Source of the DNA: Temnopleurus reevesii
Taxonomy: Eukaryota; Echinodermata; Echinoidea; Temnopleuroida; Temnopleuridae
Length of the DNA: 23,117 bases
Assembly: GCA_036244855.1 (NCBI GenBank)
Contig: BQKZ01000109.1
Location: forward strand, 55,425 to 78,541
Direction: 5' to 3'
Positions within the stretch are counted from its first letter, which is position 1. The number at the start of each line of letters is the position of its first letter. The translations under genes were made by a program, and so were the position numbers. This document shows, piece by piece, positions 19,300 to 23,117 of this stretch. The notes under the pieces are model-generated. The model did no database searches. It had not been told where the DNA came from and saw only the letters and a program-made list of their open reading frames with translations.

Positions 19300-22200
19300 A
19301 AGGGCAGGTACCATTAGTCGCGTCTCACATCACATAAAAGCTTGTTTTGGTAACAATGGGTCTGAAAACAAGAATACAAAAAACGGGAATGGTATACTGT
19401 CGGAAAGGAAGTAAATTGTATTAAAACTTGAACGAATCCAAAATTAGATGAGGTCTGAAACTGTAGAGAAATTTCTGGCAAAATGACACCATTAACATCA
19501 TATTCGCTATGAATTAACTTGTTACAGCATATCATGCGGATGAAGAAACATTGTTTTAAATTGTCTGGTGATATGCGTTTTGCATCTTTAGTATATTGGC
19601 CTACTTGTAGTAGAGACCATATTGTGCTCCACCTTTACGTATAGCATACAACAAGCATTGATTTTGAGAGGTGGTGGTATAGGCAGCAACTCTGCTAAAA
19701 ATTATAACCTCTAAAGGCCTAAATACCATATCACGAACCGGCCTACAAGCGAGAGGTGGTTGCACAAACCAGTCGTAGCAATTCAATTGAAATAAACGCT
19801 ATTGAAATAACATGAATAACAGTGGCATGCCATTGTACTTGGCGCTATGTCGGGGTTTATACGTGTTCAAGCGGCGCCCCCGTTGTTAAAGGCCGGTTGG
19901 TAAAAACGCTGACGATATTAATGATAAAGCCGTTACGCATCATGATATAAATAAAAGGCTAAAGGAAATATCCAAGTTATATTCTTAAACGTATACACCT
20001 GTTCGCCTCGTATAGGTCTAAACAATGAAATGTGGGGTAATTGAAAAACCCTGTGGGACACCAAAGCTTTGTGTGTATACTTTACATGACCACCTGATGA
20101 CGTCATTTCATTATTAGTTCCAAAAACAAGAGTCAATACCACATTTATCTCGGGATTCACATTAGAGGCTACTGTTAACAGGAAAACATTGAATTTGTAT
20201 ACTACATAGAAGTTGGAAAGTGGTACAAAACACATCTATATATTCATTCATAAATATTGTGTATCATATGGCATTCCATAGCAGATCGCGACACTACACC
20301 AGAGAAATATTTATTCTTCCTTTCACACGCCTGTTCTTTTCTCCTAATTCCTCTTCTTAAATCTTAGTGATAATGACGTAATAAGAATTGGGCCCCATCC
20401 AATGTCCATTATGTAGTGCGAGTTCAGATTTAACGGGCTATTTGTGGTTTCCATCTGCGTCGTTCTAGCGAAAATAATCGTAATATTCTTGGAAAACAGG
20501 GTCCCATTTGAGAATACCCTTATACGCAAGATATTCATTAATGATGAATGAAATTACTTTAAATGTGTTACTTGACGTTTTTGGCAAGACGTCAGATATT
20601 GCCGTTGCCATCATACCCTTTCTCAAGGAATAGGACCATTATCAAACTAGTTCATAGTTTGTATTTTTTTTCTTAGCAAACCCCTTATCAATTTCATTTT
20701 GAATCATGCAAAACAAGGAATCGCGTGGTAGTATTCTGTTGAATTTGCTCACTTGCTTGTATTTTGCAGTGATCAAGCGATAATATTATACTTTTTTTGA
20801 AGAATTCTGTTTTTGCTTTGTTTTCACCAGTGAGGGTTATAAGTTAACCATAGCTTTACACATTTGTATCAAAATCGATTCGTGTCCAAAGATAGAAAGT
20901 GATTCAAGTTCGCAACAGTTCATTAATCCCTTTTAGCCGGTTCAAATTATTTCATTGCGCCTGGAATACTGTGATGTGTGAAGGAGCTAGAAAGGGGGTG
21001 TGAGAGAGGTGTGACGTAGGTTTAACCGGGATATGTCGGGGGTAAGCTTTTACCGAGATTAACCCAAGGGTCGCCATAAACTTGACGCTGAGTTTTTTTA
21101 GAGGAACTGGTGGAAATTTGTTTGGTCTGATGAATAATTTGTTAAATCCCCAGATAAACTTGTCCACCCACTCAATTCTTGATTTAGAATCATAATAAAC
21201 AGACCAATAAACAAAGTCAGCAAACTTTTGGGTGAACGATAGTGAGTTGGTATAATGCGACAAAATATGGAATTGGTAAAGAAACTCACAAACGGAATGA
21301 AGATTAGATGAAATAAGTTAGCCATTGCAGAATTGAATTGAACTTTTACGTTCGAAATACTCGGATTATGATTACATAATATTCGCAGGGTGATTTTTTT
21401 TAAACGTATGCAATGAAAGGAACAAGAATACAGACTTTGGCCTGGTTTAATGCTTAAAACACGATCTACAAAGTAATTGAAATCTAATTGGTGATATTTT
21501 TAATGAGATTCCATATTTGTATGTATTATTTTAATCGAACCCTCTTAATCTCCTATGTCTTGTGGTGTGAGAAGTCGTTAAAGTTTCAAATATAGAATAT
21601 GAAGTAGTTTCATTCTAAATACTAGAATCTTTGCCAATTACGCACATCTTACATACGCTTGAAATGTTCAAATAAACCAAACACATTTTTTAAAGACGTT
21701 TTCTTCTCCTTCAAAAGTTGTTTAAAAACTTGTTAAAGTGGTAAATTCTCAGATATTCTGCTTTTTATTTGCTTTGTTGGCGTAGGAACGCATTTATTTC
21801 CGTTTTCAAATTTAGTTTGATAGATAGTCCAGCATGATTCATCGCGCCTGGGACCAAGGGATTCTACGTGATATCGCGTCAATGGGCTCGGGAAACCTCG
21901 AAAGGGAAGCCATCTTGGCAAAAGTCCAAACTCTTTCAGAATAGTTGTATTTTTCCACTTCATCTTCAGTCAAGAAATTGATTATCGAAGTAGCACTATC
22001 CGGTTTGGCTAATATTAACTTCTCGTTTCTGCCATAGCTGATTTAAGACCATAATCCATTTTTAATCCCTTTCTCTCATTTGGCCTTTAGATGCTTTATA
22101 AATAACGGAAATGAGTTGGCTTTTCTCCAGTCGTATTGCTGAACTTTTAATTTCAAAACTGGTTTGATCGGGTTAAATGCAGGGCAGCCGAACAGAAATC

Positions 22201-22637
22201 ATATATTTTATTACTATGGGTATCGCGCTGACACCACAACCCCTCTAGGAAAGGGAAAATAAACAACATTTCAGAAGTAAAGAATCGATGTCTAGTGTGA
22301 ACGATGTAATGTCAAGAATTTTCATCTCGCTAACATGATGTTAGATTAATGTTTTGGCTCAGTATAGCTTTTAATTATACTATGTTGTTTGAGACTTATC
22401 ATTTTGTCATCTTAATTAAGTTTGTTTTGACATGTCAGGGAGAATCGTGTTTCTGCAGAACAGGCTGAGACAAGATATCATATTTTGTTTGCCACTGCAA
22501 TGTATGAATACGATGAATGAATTGTATTGAACATCATTATTTACACATCAAGTGGGATTGTTTGAACATTCAATTCATTTTGTTAAATGAACGAACAACA
22601 ACTCTGAATACGCACATTTGCAATTTGCATTAAAAGT

Positions 22638-22688
22638 ATGAAAAAATAATGAAAAATTATATGAAAAATTATATGAAAAAATTATATG
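22638..22688. repeat. about 12-bp AT-rich tandem repeat
   Basis: About four units of ATGAAAAATTAT with one-base length variation. Confidence 0.8.
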
Positions 22689-22769
22689 AGAGACATTGTT
22701 CGAATTCTTCCATTAGTATCTACCATCATTAAGTGTAATGTTGTAACCTCCATCGTTACATCTATCACT

Positions 22770-22785
22770 CCCCCCCCCTTTTTTT

Positions 22786-22818
<33 letters not shown>

Positions 22819-22828
22819 TTCTCTCTCT
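22770..22828. repeat. C9-T8-(CT)n tract
   Basis: Nine C, eight T, then CT repeats with TTT interruptions. Its complement gives GA-rich sequence, so minus-strand Arg/Glu-repeat translations here are artefacts. Confidence 0.9.
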
Positions 22829-23060
22829 CCTTCTCCAATGACTATTAAATAAATGAAAATTTATTTTAAACTGTGATTGCCAAATATGAAGATGCACTAT
22901 TCAAAAGTATTTTAATTTAATCTGTTTTTAGGGCTTAGTTAAGAAAACGGAATTTGATTGACAAGGGGGACGATACAGGGAACAAGTCGGAGGTAGGGGA
23001 CGAAAATTTAGGTCAAATGGGCTCAAAATTTCGTGATGGCGCAGAATTTTAGGTGCAGAT

Positions 23061-23077
23061 CCCCCCCCCCCCTTTCT

Positions 23078-23117
<40 letters not shown>
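23061..23117. repeat. C12 run and terminal T38 run
   Basis: Twelve C (23061-23072) followed by a mixed TTTCTCC and then 38 T to the last base. With the G run at base 1, this suggests the window ends where sequence quality or assembly gave out, but a simple cut inside a homopolymer is also possible. Confidence 0.85.

Larger units (their letters stand above)
16490..23117 (+). other. intron E, incomplete: no further exon seen
   Basis: Starts GTAAGT. Over 6.6 kb without the expected next FAM20C exon (N-M-D-R-H-H-Y-E type) in any + frame, so the intron very probably runs out of the window. It contains a polypurine tract, a CA-rich patch, a MITE copy, a G-rich run, GA and CT microsatellites and a terminal T run. 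Stretches 16870-17480, 17560-18370, 19160-22630 and 22830-23060 show no recognisable feature. Confidence 0.7.

Noticed and set aside
19933..20235. Minus-strand 100-codon frame
   Set aside because: No recognisable similarity, no splice signals of note; could be a repeat fragment but unsupported.
20283..20310. GATCGCGACACTAC, considered as the missing FAM20C catalytic exon (D-R-H-H-Y)
   Set aside because: The in-phase translation after the CATAG acceptor does not give N-M-D-R-H-H-Y, and nothing downstream matches the family.
20952..21263. Minus-strand 103-codon frame
   Set aside because: No recognisable similarity and no composition shift; consistent with chance.
22436..22520. GACATGTCAG followed by an open stretch, considered as a further exon
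   Set aside because: Acceptor-like, but the translation does not match the FAM20C sequence expected next and no donor follows in frame.
1..23117. tRNA, rRNA, snRNA, CRISPR array, retroviral or retrotransposon coding region
   Set aside because: No convincing tRNA T-arm/box B context, no regularly spaced repeats, and no reverse transcriptase, integrase or gag-like motif seen in any frame.

Overview
This is a stretch of AT-rich nuclear DNA from an animal, most likely a marine invertebrate deuterostome. A sea urchin or related echinoderm is my best guess, but the lineage is inference. There are no operons, no close-packed ORFs and no bacterial signals. Instead there is one intron-rich gene in a bed of microsatellites, homopolymers and small inverted-repeat elements.

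The one gene I recognise with confidence lies on the + strand. Five exons (7057-7135, 11879-11971, 12713-12825, 13538-13718, 16377-16489) splice in consistent phase into 192 continuous residues of the FAM20 secretory-pathway kinase fold, of the FAM20C (Golgi casein kinase) type. All five donors read GTAAG and all acceptors are AG. The fragment corresponds roughly to human FAM20C residues 263-454. It carries both nucleotide-site lysines, the catalytically diagnostic Glu (not the Gln of the pseudokinase FAM20A), the conserved N-glycosylation site and the four-cysteine cluster. The 5' exons (signal peptide, N-terminal region) and the 3' exons (catalytic Asp, metal-binding Asp, C-terminal lobe) are not visible here and should lie outside. 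The window is therefore the middle of one gene.

Layout: 1-7056 holds no recognised gene. It contains a possible unrecognised terminal exon or gene remnant (about 1145-1547, with an AATAAA at 1607), a pair of 74-bp identical direct repeats next to (TG)n tracts, two related fold-back units (4205-4518), a fold-back element (5110-5260), one copy of a MITE (5950-6135) and a 22-bp triple repeat. Intron A (7136-11878) contains a roughly 650-bp ATC/CAC microsatellite and a candidate antisense exon. Introns B and C are short; C carries a fold-back element. Intron D has a long-span inverted repeat and a pyrimidine-rich block. From 16490 to the end I see only intron-like sequence: a 330-bp polypurine tract, a second MITE copy, GA/CT tracts and a terminal T run.

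The most distinctive non-gene discovery is a small non-autonomous DNA transposon family present twice (5950-6135 and 18375-18547). It has matching termini, a 33-bp perfect terminal inverted repeat in copy 1, and different 5-bp flanking duplications (CGTCA, CAATG). I found no RNA gene, CRISPR array, virus or novel multi-gene system.
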